A stretch of 64,000 bases of DNA from Actinomadura sp. K4S16 (GCF_008327685.1 NZ_BDDE01000013.1:186001-250000), one strand, 5' to 3'; counted from the first letter of the stretch, positions 27,751 through 37,025 are shown. The notes: generated from the sequence alone by a model not told the origin. Made by a program: numbers and translations.

Positions 27751-28746
27751 GTGAAGCGATCGCGGCATGCTTCCCTTTCACGCTTCTACGGGCGCGCGGC
27801 CACGGCGGTCGGCGCGCTCATCGTCGTTTCGGCCGCTCCGTACGCGCTCGTCCCGCACACGCTCGCCGTCGCGCACGCCGACCCCGACCCCTCGGCCAAG
27901 GAGCTGAGGACGAAGGCCCTCAAGCTCGCCGACCAGCTGGAGCAGCTCACCGAGCAGTACAACGGGCTGAAGGTCAGGCTCGCGCAGTCGCAGCGCGCCG
28001 CCAAGGTGGCCACGGAGAACGCCAAGCGGCAGGAGAAGACGCTCGAGACGCTCCGCCAGAAGGTCGGATCCCTCGCGGCGACGAGCTATATGCAGGGCGG
28101 CTCCGACCCCACGGTCTCCTTCGTCGCCTCCCAGGACCCGCAGTCCATCCTCGACCAGGCCGCGACCCTGCACTACTTCGCCAAGCAGGACAGCACCCAG
28201 GTGCTCGGGCTCATGCAGGCCATGCAGTCCGCTCAGCGGGCCCGCAAGTCCGCCGAGTCCCGCGCAAAGCAGGTGAAGGACCTGAAGTCGCAGCTCGAGT
28301 CGCAGCGCACGAAGGTCACCGACGCCTACGAGAAGATCCGCGGCAAGCTCGTCGACAAGGACCCCACCCAGCTCGCCAAGCTCCCGGTCGTCGGCACCGG
28401 CAAGGCCGCGCAGGCGCTCCGGTACGCGATGAGCAAGATCGGCCGCCCGTACGTGTGGGGCGCCGCCGGGCCGAGCACCTTCGACTGCTCCGGCCTCACG
28501 ATGTGGGCCTACAAGCAGGTCGGCATCAACCTGCCGCACTACACCGGCAGCCAGTGGAACGCGGGAACGCACGTGTCGCGCAGCGAGCTCCAGCCCGGCG
28601 ACCTCGTGTTCTTCTACTCCGACCTGCACCACATGGGCATCTACGTCGGCGGCGGCAAGATGCTGCACGCCCCGCAGACCGGAGACGTCGTGAAGATCGC
28701 CTCCATGGACGGACGCCCCTTCGCCGGCGGAGTGCGGGTCGCCTGA
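27751..28746 (+). CDS. Secreted NlpC/P60 peptidoglycan endopeptidase (RipA-like)
   Basis: A 331-residue cell-wall hydrolase. An N-terminal signal peptide (about residues 1-43, ending AVAHADPDP) is followed by a coiled-coil region of about 160 residues and a C-terminal NlpC/P60 domain. The catalytic cysteine is in TFDCSGLTMWAYKQVG near residue 249, with the LQPGDLVFFYSDLHHMGIYV histidine region after it. Such enzymes cut the peptide stems of peptidoglycan during division or spore germination. The GTG at 27751 has AGGAG five bases upstream. Expression is predicted to depend on the c-di-AMP riboswitch directly before it. Confidence 0.95.
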   Translation: MKRSRHASLSRFYGRAATAVGALIVVSAAPYALVPHTLAVAHADPDPSAKELRTKALKLADQLEQLTEQYNGLKVRLAQSQRAAKVATENAKRQEKTLETLRQKVGSLAATSYMQGGSDPTVSFVASQDPQSILDQAATLHYFAKQDSTQVLGLMQAMQSAQRARKSAESRAKQVKDLKSQLESQRTKVTDAYEKIRGKLVDKDPTQLAKLPVVGTGKAAQALRYAMSKIGRPYVWGAAGPSTFDCSGLTMWAYKQVGINLPHYTGSQWNAGTHVSRSELQPGDLVFFYSDLHHMGIYVGGGKMLHAPQTGDVVKIASMDGRPFAGGVRVA

Positions 28747-29053
28747 GCGGCGGCCCGGCAGGCAACGCGTACGACGATCGATACCGCCGTGCCTCCGGAC
28801 TCGTCGCGCCGACCGTGCCGGATGAGGACGGGCACGTCGATCCGGGCGGACGTGTCGGGCAGGGCGGTCCTGCCGGCCGTCGGGCCGGCTCAGGGGGCGT
28901 GCCCGGTTCGAACGCCGTCCGCGGCGGCGCCTTCTGCAGGGACCTACCTGCCAGGGCGCCGGCGCCGCCGCTGCGGGGTCGGACGGAATTCGAACGAGCC
29001 GCCATTTCTCCGGATGACGCCCGCCGTCCCCTGGCGAGCGTCGGGGGTGCAGG
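28747..29053. other. Convergent intergenic region, 307 bases, no gene seen
   Basis: The NlpC/P60 gene and the LuxR-type gene converge here. The stretch is GC-rich with several short inverted repeats (for example cagggcgccggcgcc near 28952), none followed by a T run. I see no gene. Confidence 0.45.
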
Positions 29054-29287
29054 CTAGATGAGCTGCCTTCGGGCCGCCCACACCACGGCCTCGATAGGGG
29101 TGTTGACCTCCAGCCGGTCGCAGATCGTCCGCAGCCGGCGCCGCAAGGTCCGAGCGCTCAGTTCCAGCTTGCGCGCCGCCACATCGGCGGTGACACCGCT
29201 GGCGATCTGGGCGAGCAGTCGGATCTCCTCTTCGCTCAGCCCGAAATCGTCGGTGCCACGACGTGCGAGTGTGGCTGCTGTTTCCAC
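29054..29287 (-). CDS. Small LuxR-type helix-turn-helix protein
   Basis: A 77-residue protein consisting almost only of a LuxR/GerE-type DNA-binding domain: LSEEEIRLLAQIASGVTADV, then AARKLELSARTLRRRLRTIC and VNTPIEAVVWAARR. There is no receiver or ligand domain, so it may bind DNA constitutively or together with a partner. I start at the GTG at 29287, which has GGGAGG five bases upstream; the longer frame has no such site. The target is unknown. The LacI-type gene is divergent from it. Confidence 0.82.
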   Translation of the reverse strand: METAATLARRGTDDFGLSEEEIRLLAQIASGVTADVAARKLELSARTLRRRLRTICDRLEVNTPIEAVVWAARRQLI

Positions 29288-29776
29288 TCCGTCCTCCCTC
29301 GTCCGTGGTGATGACCGCGGGGATGCAGCCGTCCGCTGCACAGGCACGGGTTGGCCTCGATCTGTACGCGCGTTGGGTTGCCGGGTCCGGACCCTTCCGG
29401 ACTTAGATCATCGGGTTCCTTTGCTGTCTCACGCGCTTGGCCGGAGGTGGCCGCATGGCCGATTGCGGGGGTGTACGGGGGAACTCCGGGTGACGATTCA
29501 CTCGTTGCCCTGCCGAGGGAGACGGGATGAGATCGCCAGCCATCCGCACCCGCCCCTCCCGCCGAACTCACCGGTCCTCGCAAGTGAACGAAGATCGTGA
29601 ATCGTTTCAAGCTACGCTTCGGCTCGGAACGCTAGGCGGCCGGATCCGGCCCGTCAAGCGCCGGTCAAGAGCGCTACGCGCCCGTACGTTCACCATGTGT
29701 GACCGTGCATTCGGTGCCACGCCATGCAAAACTCCACTACCTGGGAAGACGCCCATGGAGCGGGACGAGGAGCGAG
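29288..29776. other. Divergent control region, 489 bases
   Basis: This region separates the LuxR-type gene and the LacI-type gene, which point away from each other, so both promoters should be here. A TACGTT box near 29689 is one candidate for the LacI gene. I recognise no gene and no obvious LacI operator palindrome. Confidence 0.45.
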
Positions 29777-30799
29777 TTGCCACAGACCAGCATCCGTGAG
29801 GTCGCGAGGCGCGCGGGCGTCTCAGTTGGGACCGTTTCGAATGTCCTAAACCGGCCAGATCTCGTGGCCGAAGCTACCCGTGACCGTGTCCGCGCGGCGA
29901 TCGAGGAGCTCGGGTTCGTCCGCAACGAGTCCGCGCGCCGGCTCCGCACGGGCCCCGAACGGACCGCGGGCGAGTTCGGCGACCAGCCGCGCCGGGCGTT
30001 CGGCGTGGTAGTGGAGGACCTCACCAACCCGTACGCGACCGACGTCGCGCGGGGCGCCGAGGCCGCGCTCAACGCGGCCGGCCACGACGCGCTGTGGCTG
30101 TCCAGCGACCACTCCGCCGCCAAGGAGCGCCGCTCGCTGGAACTTCTCACCGAGCAGCAGGCCGCCGGGGTCCTGGTCATCCCGGTCAAGCTCGGCCCCC
30201 GCGACATCTCCCGGCTGCGCGCCGCGGGGATGAGCGTGGTGGTGATCGACCGGGACGCCGTCGACGTGTGCTCCGCCCGGGTCGACCACGTGGCGGGCGG
30301 CGAGACCGCCGCAGCCCATCTGCTCGGCATCGGACGCCGGCGCATAGCGTTCGTGACGGGCGTCCCAGAGCCGCAGCCCTGCGTCGAACGCCGCTCCGGA
30401 GCCGCCCGCACGATCGTCGAGGCGGGTCTCGGCACGCCGCCCGTCCTGGTCAAGGACGCTCTGAGCCCCACCGAGGGGCAGGCCGCCGCACACGAGATCA
30501 TGGCCATGTCGCCGGTGCCCGACGGCGTGTTCTGCGCCAACGACCTGCTGGCGATCGGCCTGATCAACGAGCTGACCCGGCTCGGCGTCCGCGTCCCCGA
30601 CGACATCGCCGTGGTCGGCTACGACGACATCGAGCTCGCGGCGAGCGCCGCCGTGCCGCTCACCACCATCCGCCAGCCGCGCCGCGAGCTCGGCTGGGAG
30701 GCCGCCGAACTCGCCATGGCCGAGATCGGCGAGGGCAAGTCGCACCAGCACCGGCAGGTCGTCCAGCGGCCCGAGCTGGTGATCAGAGAAAGCGCTTAG
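29777..30799 (+). CDS. LacI-family transcriptional regulator
   Basis: A 340-residue regulator. The N-terminal helix-turn-helix and hinge read SIREVARRAGVSVGTVSNVL and NRPDLVAEATRDRVRAAIEE, followed by a periplasmic-binding-protein-like effector domain (FGVVVEDLTNPYATDVARGA; then GVFCANDLLAIGLI and VVGYDDIELAASAAVPLTTI). I choose the TTG at 29777: GAGGAG lies four bases before it and the family starts there, while earlier codons are not conserved. Most members respond to sugars. The P450 gene starts 56 bases downstream on the same strand and may be in the same transcript. Confidence 0.93.
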   Translation: MPQTSIREVARRAGVSVGTVSNVLNRPDLVAEATRDRVRAAIEELGFVRNESARRLRTGPERTAGEFGDQPRRAFGVVVEDLTNPYATDVARGAEAALNAAGHDALWLSSDHSAAKERRSLELLTEQQAAGVLVIPVKLGPRDISRLRAAGMSVVVIDRDAVDVCSARVDHVAGGETAAAHLLGIGRRRIAFVTGVPEPQPCVERRSGAARTIVEAGLGTPPVLVKDALSPTEGQAAAHEIMAMSPVPDGVFCANDLLAIGLINELTRLGVRVPDDIAVVGYDDIELAASAAVPLTTIRQPRRELGWEAAELAMAEIGEGKSHQHRQVVQRPELVIRESA

Positions 30800-30855
30800 C
30801 GGCCCCCGTCCGCCCGCTATTGACATCTCGTCTCAGATTCGGGTCGGCTGGGGGC

Positions 30856-32082
30856 ATGGAAGACAGGACGGGCCAGACCGCGGAGGCCGGGGCGACCGCG
30901 GTCCTGGGCTTCGATCCGGGCGATCCGGCTTTCCGGGCCGACCCGTACGCCCATTACCGGACGCTCGGGGCCGACGGCCGCGGCCTGCACCGGACGGACG
31001 TCGGGTTGCGCGTCACCTCGTCCTACGAGCTGTGCGAACGGGTCCTGCGCGACCCGCGGTTCGGGCACCGCCCCACGGGCGGCGGCGTGTGGCGCGAGGT
31101 GCAGGGCCGGCACCGGTCGTTCCTGACCATGGACCCGCCCGACCACACGCGGCTGCGCCGCCTGGTGAGCAAGGCGTTCACGCCCCGTCTCGTGGAGCGG
31201 CTGCGGCCCCGGATCGAGGAGCTCGTCGACGCCCTGCTGGAGCCCGTCTCGGGCAAGGCCGATCTGATCGCCACGCTGGCCTACCCGCTGCCGGTCATCG
31301 TGATCAGCGAGATGCTCGGCGTCCCCGCCGAGGACCGCGACCTCTTCAAGGGCTGGTCCGACAGCCTCGCGCGCGGGCTGGACCCCGACTTCCTGCTGCC
31401 GGAGGCCGAGATCGCCCAGCGGGACGCGGCGCGCGAGGAGTTCGCCGAGTACTTCCGGGAACTGGCCGCCGAACGCCGGGCCGAGCCGCGCGACGACCTC
31501 CTGAGCGCCCTTGTGGGCGTCTCTGACGGCGGAGACGTCCTTTCGGAACAGGAACTGCTGGCGACGTGCATCCTGCTGCTCGTGGCGGGCCATGAGACGA
31601 CCGTGAACCTCATCGGGAACGGCGCGCTGGCCCTGCTCCGCGACCCCGCGCAGTTGCGGCTGTTCCGGGAGCGGCCGGAGAACGTCCAAGCGGCCGTGGA
31701 GGAACTGCTGCGCTTCGACCCGCCGGTGCAGCTGACCCTACGATCGGCCCTGGAGGACGTTGACCTGAACGGGACGCTCGTCGAGCGCGGGAAGCTCGTC
31801 CTCCTGCTGACGGGCGCCGCCAACCGCGACCCGGCGGTCTTCGACGAGCCCGACCGGCTGGACCTGCTCCGCTACGCCGAGGGGCGTGACGCGCCGAAGC
31901 ACCTGTCGTTCGGGCACGGCGTCCACTTCTGCCTCGGCGCCCCGCTGGCCCGGCTGGAGGGCCGCATCGCGCTCGGCAAGCTGTTCGAACGCGATGTGGC
32001 CCTCGCCGCCGACGACCTCGTCTACCGCGACAACCTCGTGCTGCGCGGGCTGCGCGAGCTTCCGGTCGTCATTCGGGCTTGA
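30856..32082 (+). CDS. Cytochrome P450 (bacterial class I)
   Basis: A 408-residue monooxygenase. The oxygen-activating I-helix motif AGHETT is at residues 244-249, the ExxR pair at 283-286 (ELLR) and the heme-binding loop FGHGVHFCLG ends with cysteine 359. Early landmarks include DPPDHTRLRRLVSKAFTPR. No ferredoxin or reductase gene is adjacent, so its redox partner is encoded elsewhere. The last 14 bases overlap the end of lysS on the opposite strand. Substrate unknown; CYP107-like proteins of secondary metabolism look similar, but I cannot assign a subfamily. Confidence 0.93.
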   Translation: MEDRTGQTAEAGATAVLGFDPGDPAFRADPYAHYRTLGADGRGLHRTDVGLRVTSSYELCERVLRDPRFGHRPTGGGVWREVQGRHRSFLTMDPPDHTRLRRLVSKAFTPRLVERLRPRIEELVDALLEPVSGKADLIATLAYPLPVIVISEMLGVPAEDRDLFKGWSDSLARGLDPDFLLPEAEIAQRDAAREEFAEYFRELAAERRAEPRDDLLSALVGVSDGGDVLSEQELLATCILLLVAGHETTVNLIGNGALALLRDPAQLRLFRERPENVQAAVEELLRFDPPVQLTLRSALEDVDLNGTLVERGKLVLLLTGAANRDPAVFDEPDRLDLLRYAEGRDAPKHLSFGHGVHFCLGAPLARLEGRIALGKLFERDVALAADDLVYRDNLVLRGLRELPVVIRA

Positions 32083-33559
32083 CCAGCGGGAACAGGATCG
32101 TCTCGCGGATCCCCTTGCCGGTGAACGCCATGATCATGCGGTCGATGCCGGCGCCCATGCCGCCCGTCGGGGGCATCGCGTACTCGAGGGCGCGCAGGAA
32201 GTCCTCGTCCAGCTGCATGGCCTCGGGGTCGCCGCCCGCGGCGAGCAGCGACTGCTCGGTGAGGCGGCGGCGCTGCTCGACCGGGTCGACCAGCTCGGAG
32301 TAGGCGGTGCCGAGCTCCGTGCCGAACCCGATGAGGTCCCACTTCTCGGTGAGCAGCGGCTCCTCGCGGTGCTGGCGGGTCAGCGGGGACGTCTCGACCG
32401 GGTAGTCCATGACGAACGTGGGCTGGACGAGGGTGTGCTCGACCAGCTCCTCGAAGATCTCCTGGACGAGCTTGCCCTGGCCCCACTTGGGGTCCCAGGA
32501 GATGTCGCGGGCGTCCGCGAGCTTGCGCACGGACTCGATCGGCGTGTGCGGCGTGATCTCCTCGCCGAGCGCCTCGGACACCGCGCCGTACAGGGTGATC
32601 CGGGGCCACTCCGCAAGGCCGAGGTCGTACTCGGCGCCGTCATGGACGACCACGGTGGTGTCGAGGGCGGCGACGACCGCCTTCTGGTACATCCGCTGGG
32701 TCAGGTCGGCCATGTCGTTGTAGTCGAGGTACGTGCCGTAGGCCTCGACCATCGTGAACTCGGGGTTGTGCGTGGAGTCCGCGCCCTCGTTGCGGAAGTT
32801 GCGGTTGATCTCGAAGACCTTCTCGATGCCGCCGACGACGAGCCGCTTCAGGTACAGCTCGATCGCGATGCGGAGGTAGAGGTCCATGTCGTAGGCGTTG
32901 ATGTGCGTCTTGAAGGGGCGCGCCGCGGCCCCGCCGTGGATCGGCTGGAGCATGGGCGTCTCGACCTCGAGATAGCCCTCCTCGTGCCAGAAGTCGCGGA
33001 CCGCGCGGACGGTGGCGCTGCGCACCCGCGCCATCCGCCGGGCCTCGTCGTTGACGATCAGGTCGACGTAGCGCTGCCGGACCCGCGCCTCCGGGTCGGT
33101 CAGGCCGGCGTGCTTCTCCGGCAGCGGCCGCAGGCACTTGGAGGTGATCGCGAACCGGTCGGCCATGACCGACAGCTCGCCTCGGCGGGAGGTGATGATC
33201 TCGCCCTCGACGCCGACGTGGTCGCCGAGGTCGACCTCGCGCTTCCAGAAGTCGAGCTGCTCCTGCCCGACCTTGGCCAGCGACAGCATGACCTGGATGT
33301 CGCCGCCGGCGTCCCGGATGGTGGCGAAGCACAGCTTTCCGGTGTTGCGGATCAGCATCACGCGACCGGTGACGCCGGCCTTCTCACCCGTCTCGGTGCC
33401 CGGCTCCAGGCCGGTGTGTTTCGCGCGGATCTCGGCGATCGTCGCCGTCCGCGGGAAGGTCACCGGGTAGGGGTCGATCCCGCTCTCGCGGAGCCGGTCG
33501 AGCTTCTCCCGGCGCACGCGCATCTGCTCCGGGAGCTCGTCGAAGGTCTCGTCACTCAC
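32069..33559 (-). CDS. lysS: Lysyl-tRNA synthetase, class II
   Basis: A 496-residue class II aminoacyl-tRNA synthetase charging tRNA-Lys. An OB-fold anticodon-binding domain (about residues 60-170, VTGRVMLIRNTGKLCFATIR) precedes the catalytic core with motif 2 (FEINRNFRNEGADSTHNPEF) and motif 3 (GMGAGIDRMIMAFTG near the C-terminus). Length and motifs are complete. The ATG at 33559 is used. It is the last gene of the coenzyme cluster, 78 bases after coaX. Its tail overlaps the convergent P450 gene. Confidence 0.97.
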   Translation of the reverse strand: MSDETFDELPEQMRVRREKLDRLRESGIDPYPVTFPRTATIAEIRAKHTGLEPGTETGEKAGVTGRVMLIRNTGKLCFATIRDAGGDIQVMLSLAKVGQEQLDFWKREVDLGDHVGVEGEIITSRRGELSVMADRFAITSKCLRPLPEKHAGLTDPEARVRQRYVDLIVNDEARRMARVRSATVRAVRDFWHEEGYLEVETPMLQPIHGGAAARPFKTHINAYDMDLYLRIAIELYLKRLVVGGIEKVFEINRNFRNEGADSTHNPEFTMVEAYGTYLDYNDMADLTQRMYQKAVVAALDTTVVVHDGAEYDLGLAEWPRITLYGAVSEALGEEITPHTPIESVRKLADARDISWDPKWGQGKLVQEIFEELVEHTLVQPTFVMDYPVETSPLTRQHREEPLLTEKWDLIGFGTELGTAYSELVDPVEQRRRLTEQSLLAAGGDPEAMQLDEDFLRALEYAMPPTGGMGAGIDRMIMAFTGKGIRETILFPLVKPE

Positions 33560-33637
33560 ATCGCAAGGCTATCCAGCCCGTCCGGTGCGGGCGAACGACT
33601 TCGGCGCGATCACCGCGGCGAACGCGCCCCGGACGGG

Positions 33638-34420
33638 TCAGGGCGTGTTGCGCTCGTAGATGAGCCGGAGGCCGATGAGGGTGAGCCACGGCTCGAACAC
33701 GTCGATGCTGCGGGACTCCTCCAGGACGAGCGGGGCGAGGCCGCCCGTGGCGATGACCGTGACCTCGTCCGGGTCGTCGGCGAGCTCCTCCGACATGCGC
33801 TCGACGATGCCGTCCACCTGCCCGGCGAAGCCGAAGATGATCCCGGACTGGAGCGCCTCGACGGTGTTCTTGGCGATCACGTTGCGCGGCCGGACCAGCT
33901 CGATCTTGTGGAGCTGCGCGCCGCGCGACGACAGCGCGTCGATCGAGATCTCGATGCCGGGGGCGATCGCGCCGCCCACGTACTCGCCCTTGGCGGAGAC
34001 CGCGTCGAAGGTGGTGGCGGTGCCGAAGTCGACCACGATCGCGGGTCCGCCGTGGGTGTGGACGGCGGCGAGCGCGTTCACGATGCGGTCGGCGCCGACC
34101 TCCTTCGGGTTGTCCATCCGGACGGGGACGCCGGTCTTGACGCCCGGCTCCACGATCACCGCCTGCACGTCGCCGTAGTAGCGGCGGCACATCTCCCGCA
34201 TCTCGTGCAGGACGGAGGGGACCGTGGAGCACAGCGCGATGCCGCTGATGTCGGTCTCGGCCAGCAGCGGGCTCTGCTGGACGAGCCCCTGCAGGACCAC
34301 CGCGATCTCGTCGGCGGTGCGCCGCGGGTCGGTGTTGATCCTCCAGTGCTCGATCACCTCGTCGCCCTCGAAGAGACCGAGAACGGTCTGGGTGTTACCG
34401 ACGTCGATGGTCAGCAGCAT
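33638..34420 (-). CDS. coaX: Type III pantothenate kinase
   Basis: A 260-residue CoaX-type kinase performing the first step of CoA synthesis, phosphorylating pantothenate. Characteristic motifs are LLTIDVGNTQTVLGLFEGD at the N-terminus (phosphate loop), MDNPKEVGADRIVNALAA, IVVDFGTATTFDAVS and GGAIAPGIEISIDALSSRGA. The enzyme links directly to the pantothenate genes panC and panD about 3 kb upstream. It lies 14 bases after nadC, so it is in the same operon. Confidence 0.96.
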   Translation of the reverse strand: MLLTIDVGNTQTVLGLFEGDEVIEHWRINTDPRRTADEIAVVLQGLVQQSPLLAETDISGIALCSTVPSVLHEMREMCRRYYGDVQAVIVEPGVKTGVPVRMDNPKEVGADRIVNALAAVHTHGGPAIVVDFGTATTFDAVSAKGEYVGGAIAPGIEISIDALSSRGAQLHKIELVRPRNVIAKNTVEALQSGIIFGFAGQVDGIVERMSEELADDPDEVTVIATGGLAPLVLEESRSIDVFEPWLTLIGLRLIYERNTP

Positions 34421-34434
34421 CAGGTCCCCGCTGT

Positions 34435-35292
34435 TCAGGTGAAGTCAAGGCCGATGTCGAACACGCGCGCCGAGTGCGTCAGCGCGCCGACCGCAAGGTA
34501 GTCCACCCCGGTCACGGCGACGTCTCGGGCCCGCTCCAGGGTAAGGCCACCACTGGCCTCGAGCTCCGCCCGCCCTGCCACGAGCCGGACCGCCTCGGTC
34601 ATCTCGGCGTCGGTCATGTTATCGAGCAGGATGCTCGTGGCCCCCACGGCGAGGGCCTCCTCGACCTGCGCCAGGGTGTCGCACTCCACCTGGACGTGCA
34701 GGGACGGGTAGACGGCGCGGATCGCCTCGTACGCCTTGGTGACGCCGCCGGCCGCCGCGATGTGGTTGTCCTTGATGAGCGCGGCATCGTGCAGGCCCAT
34801 CCGGTGGTTGACGCCCCCGCCGCAGTGCACGGCGTACTTCTGCAGGGCCCGCAGGCCGGGGAGGGTCTTGCGGGTGTCGCGGACCTTCGCCTTCGTGCCC
34901 TCCATGGCGTCCATCCACGCGCGCGTGGCCGTGGCGATTCCAGACAGGTGCATGAGCAGGTTCAGCGCCGTCCTCTCGGCCCTCAGGATGGCCCTGGTGG
35001 ATCCGCTGACCGCGATGAGGACCTGTCCGGGGGCGACCCGGTCCCCGTCCTCCACCTTCGCCTCGTAGGCGACGTCCAGCATCTCGAAGACGAGGCACGC
35101 CACGGGCACGCCCGCGACGACACCCTCCTCCCGGGCCTTCAGCTCCCCGCTCGCGGTGTCCTGCGGCGCGAAGATCGGCGTGCTGGTGACGTCGACCTCG
35201 CCGTCCTCGGCCAGCGCCGTCCGGACGAGGTTTTCCACAGCCTGTGGATCGAGCCCGGCGGCGCTCAGCCTCTGCGAGAGTTCCGGTGTCAT
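34435..35292 (-). CDS. nadC: Nicotinate-nucleotide pyrophosphorylase (quinolinate phosphoribosyltransferase)
   Basis: A 285-residue enzyme converting quinolinate and PRPP to nicotinate mononucleotide in de novo NAD synthesis. Family motifs include MHLSGIATATR near residue 118, RKTLPGLRALQKYAVHCGGG near 145, DAALIKDNHIAAAGG near 170 and ILLDNMTD near 221. The ATG at 35292 overlaps the nadB stop (ATGA), indicating coupled translation. A much longer open frame upstream is only the shadow of nadB. Confidence 0.96.
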   Translation of the reverse strand: MTPELSQRLSAAGLDPQAVENLVRTALAEDGEVDVTSTPIFAPQDTASGELKAREEGVVAGVPVACLVFEMLDVAYEAKVEDGDRVAPGQVLIAVSGSTRAILRAERTALNLLMHLSGIATATRAWMDAMEGTKAKVRDTRKTLPGLRALQKYAVHCGGGVNHRMGLHDAALIKDNHIAAAGGVTKAYEAIRAVYPSLHVQVECDTLAQVEEALAVGATSILLDNMTDAEMTEAVRLVAGRAELEASGGLTLERARDVAVTGVDYLAVGALTHSARVFDIGLDFT

Positions 35293-36947
35293 GAGCGCTT
35301 CCCTTCCAGAGGTTCGTAGGTGGTCGTCAGGACGTTCCCCGCCAGCCGGGTGACGAGGTGGCCGCGCCACGTCCCGTCCGCGCGCTCGGGGAAGTCCTCC
35401 CGCCAGTGGCTGCCGCGCGTCTCCTCCCGGCGCCGCGCCGCCGCCACGATCGCGGACGCGACGGTGTGCAGGTTGGTGGCCTCCCAGGCGTCCACCCCGG
35501 GCTCCGCGCCTCCGGGCGGCGCCCCGGCCCGTCCGAGCGCCGCCAGCTCCCGCGCCGCCGTCTCCAGCCCCTCGGCCCCGCGCAGCACCCCGGCAAAGGA
35601 GGTCATGATCCGCTGAACCTCCCCCCGCACCCCCGGCCCCAGCAGCCCGCCCCGCACACCTTCCGGCACCCCGTCCGCACCTTCCGGCGCGTGCGGTGCG
35701 GCGGCGGCGAGGTCGTGAGGTAGGGATTCGGCGATCCTCGCGGCGAAGACCAGGCCCTCCAGGAGGGAGTTGGAGGCGAGGCGGTTCGCGCCGTGGACGC
35801 CCGTGCAGGCGACCTCGCCGCAGGCGTAGAGGCCGGGGACGGACGTGCGGCCATGCAGGTCCGTGCGGACGCCTCCGCTGGCGTGGTGGGCGGCGGGCAC
35901 GACGGGGATGGGCTCGGTCACCGGGTCGATGCCGTGGTGGCGGCACGCGGCCAGGATGGTCGGGAACCGGCTCTCCCACATCGCCGCGCCGAAGTGGCGG
36001 CCGTCGAGCAGCATGTGGGACGCGCCCGTCTCGCGCATGCGGTTGATGATCCCCTTGGCGACGACGTCGCGCGGGGCCAGCTCGGCGAGCTCGTGCCGTC
36101 CCACCATGAAGCGCACGCCCTCGTGGTCGACGAGGTGCGCGCCCTCCCCGCGGACGGCCTCGGAGATCAGCGGCTGCTGCCCCGACGCGCCCTCGCCGAG
36201 CCACAGCACGGTCGGGTGGAACTGGACGAACTCCAGGTCGGTGACCTCGGCCCCGGCGCGCAGCGCGAGCGCGACGCCGTCGCCCGTGGAGACCTCGGGG
36301 TTGGTCGTGGCGGAGAACACCTGGCCGAGCCCGCCGGTGGCGAGCACGACGGCGCGGGCGCGCACGGCGCCGACGCCGCCCGGCTGCCCAACGCCCATGA
36401 CGTGCAGGGTGACGCCCGCGGCGCGTCCCGCGGCGTCCTTCACCAGGTCGAGGACGAGCGCGTGCTCGATCACCTCGACGCCGGAGTCCTTGAGCGCGGA
36501 GAGGAGGGCGCGGCTGATCTCGGCGCCGGTGGCGTCCCCGCCGGCGTGCGCGATCCGGCGCCGGTGGTGGCCGCCCTCGCGGGTCAGCGCGATGTCGCCG
36601 CCGGAGCGGTCGAAGGCGGCGCCGAGCGCGATGAGGTCGCGGACGGCGTCCGGCCCCTCGGTGACGAGCGCCCGGACCGCGTCCTCGTCGCAGACGCCGA
36701 CGCCCGCGGTCAGGGTGTCGGCCAGGTGCTCCTCGGGGGTGTCGTCGGGCGCGAGCGCGGCGGCGATGCCGCCCTGCGCCCACCGGGTCGACCCGGCGTC
36801 CAGGAGGGCCTTGGTGACGAGCAGCACCCGGCCGTGCGGGCGGCAGCGCAGGGCGGCGACCAGCCCGGCGATGCCGGAGCCGATGACGACGACGTCGGTG
36901 TCGGTGGTCCAGCCGGGCGCGGGGGCGTGCAGAACGGAAGGGATCAC
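35289..36947 (-). CDS. nadB: L-aspartate oxidase
   Basis: A 552-residue flavoenzyme oxidising aspartate to iminoaspartate for quinolinate synthesis. The FAD-binding motif VVVIGSGIAGLVAALR is near residue 20, followed by STRWAQGGIAA, GREGG-like TREGGHHRRRIAHAGGDATG, EFVQFHPTVLW and HASGGVRTDLHGRTSVPGLY with CGEVACTGVHGANRLASNSL. I chose the GTG at 36947 because GGAGGAGG lies four bases upstream; an ATG ten codons earlier lies inside the likely CATAAT -10 box (36976-36981). Quinolinate synthase nadA is not in this window. It is coupled to nadC. Confidence 0.96.
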   Translation of the reverse strand: MIPSVLHAPAPGWTTDTDVVVIGSGIAGLVAALRCRPHGRVLLVTKALLDAGSTRWAQGGIAAALAPDDTPEEHLADTLTAGVGVCDEDAVRALVTEGPDAVRDLIALGAAFDRSGGDIALTREGGHHRRRIAHAGGDATGAEISRALLSALKDSGVEVIEHALVLDLVKDAAGRAAGVTLHVMGVGQPGGVGAVRARAVVLATGGLGQVFSATTNPEVSTGDGVALALRAGAEVTDLEFVQFHPTVLWLGEGASGQQPLISEAVRGEGAHLVDHEGVRFMVGRHELAELAPRDVVAKGIINRMRETGASHMLLDGRHFGAAMWESRFPTILAACRHHGIDPVTEPIPVVPAAHHASGGVRTDLHGRTSVPGLYACGEVACTGVHGANRLASNSLLEGLVFAARIAESLPHDLAAAAPHAPEGADGVPEGVRGGLLGPGVRGEVQRIMTSFAGVLRGAEGLETAARELAALGRAGAPPGGAEPGVDAWEATNLHTVASAIVAAARRREETRGSHWREDFPERADGTWRGHLVTRLAGNVLTTTYEPLEGKRS

Positions 36948-37025
36948 GAGCCCTCCTCCGGGATCGGTTCTCGTCATTATGACCCTAACCCCGGAGAGGC
37001 CGGACCCCCGGCCCCCGCCCAAGCG

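Noticed and set aside
31886..34501. An 871-residue plus-strand open frame
   Set aside because: Antisense to lysS and coaX, both with full motifs; composition is typical of a shadow frame.
35293..36783. Long N-terminal extension of nadC
   Set aside because: This part is out-of-frame nadB coding sequence rich in R and G; nadC starts at 35292 with an ATGA overlap.
36948..37022. Longer nadB starting at 37022 or 36977
   Set aside because: No ribosome-binding site there, and the ATG at 36977 lies inside the likely CATAAT promoter box; the GTG at 36947 has a perfect GGAGGAGG.
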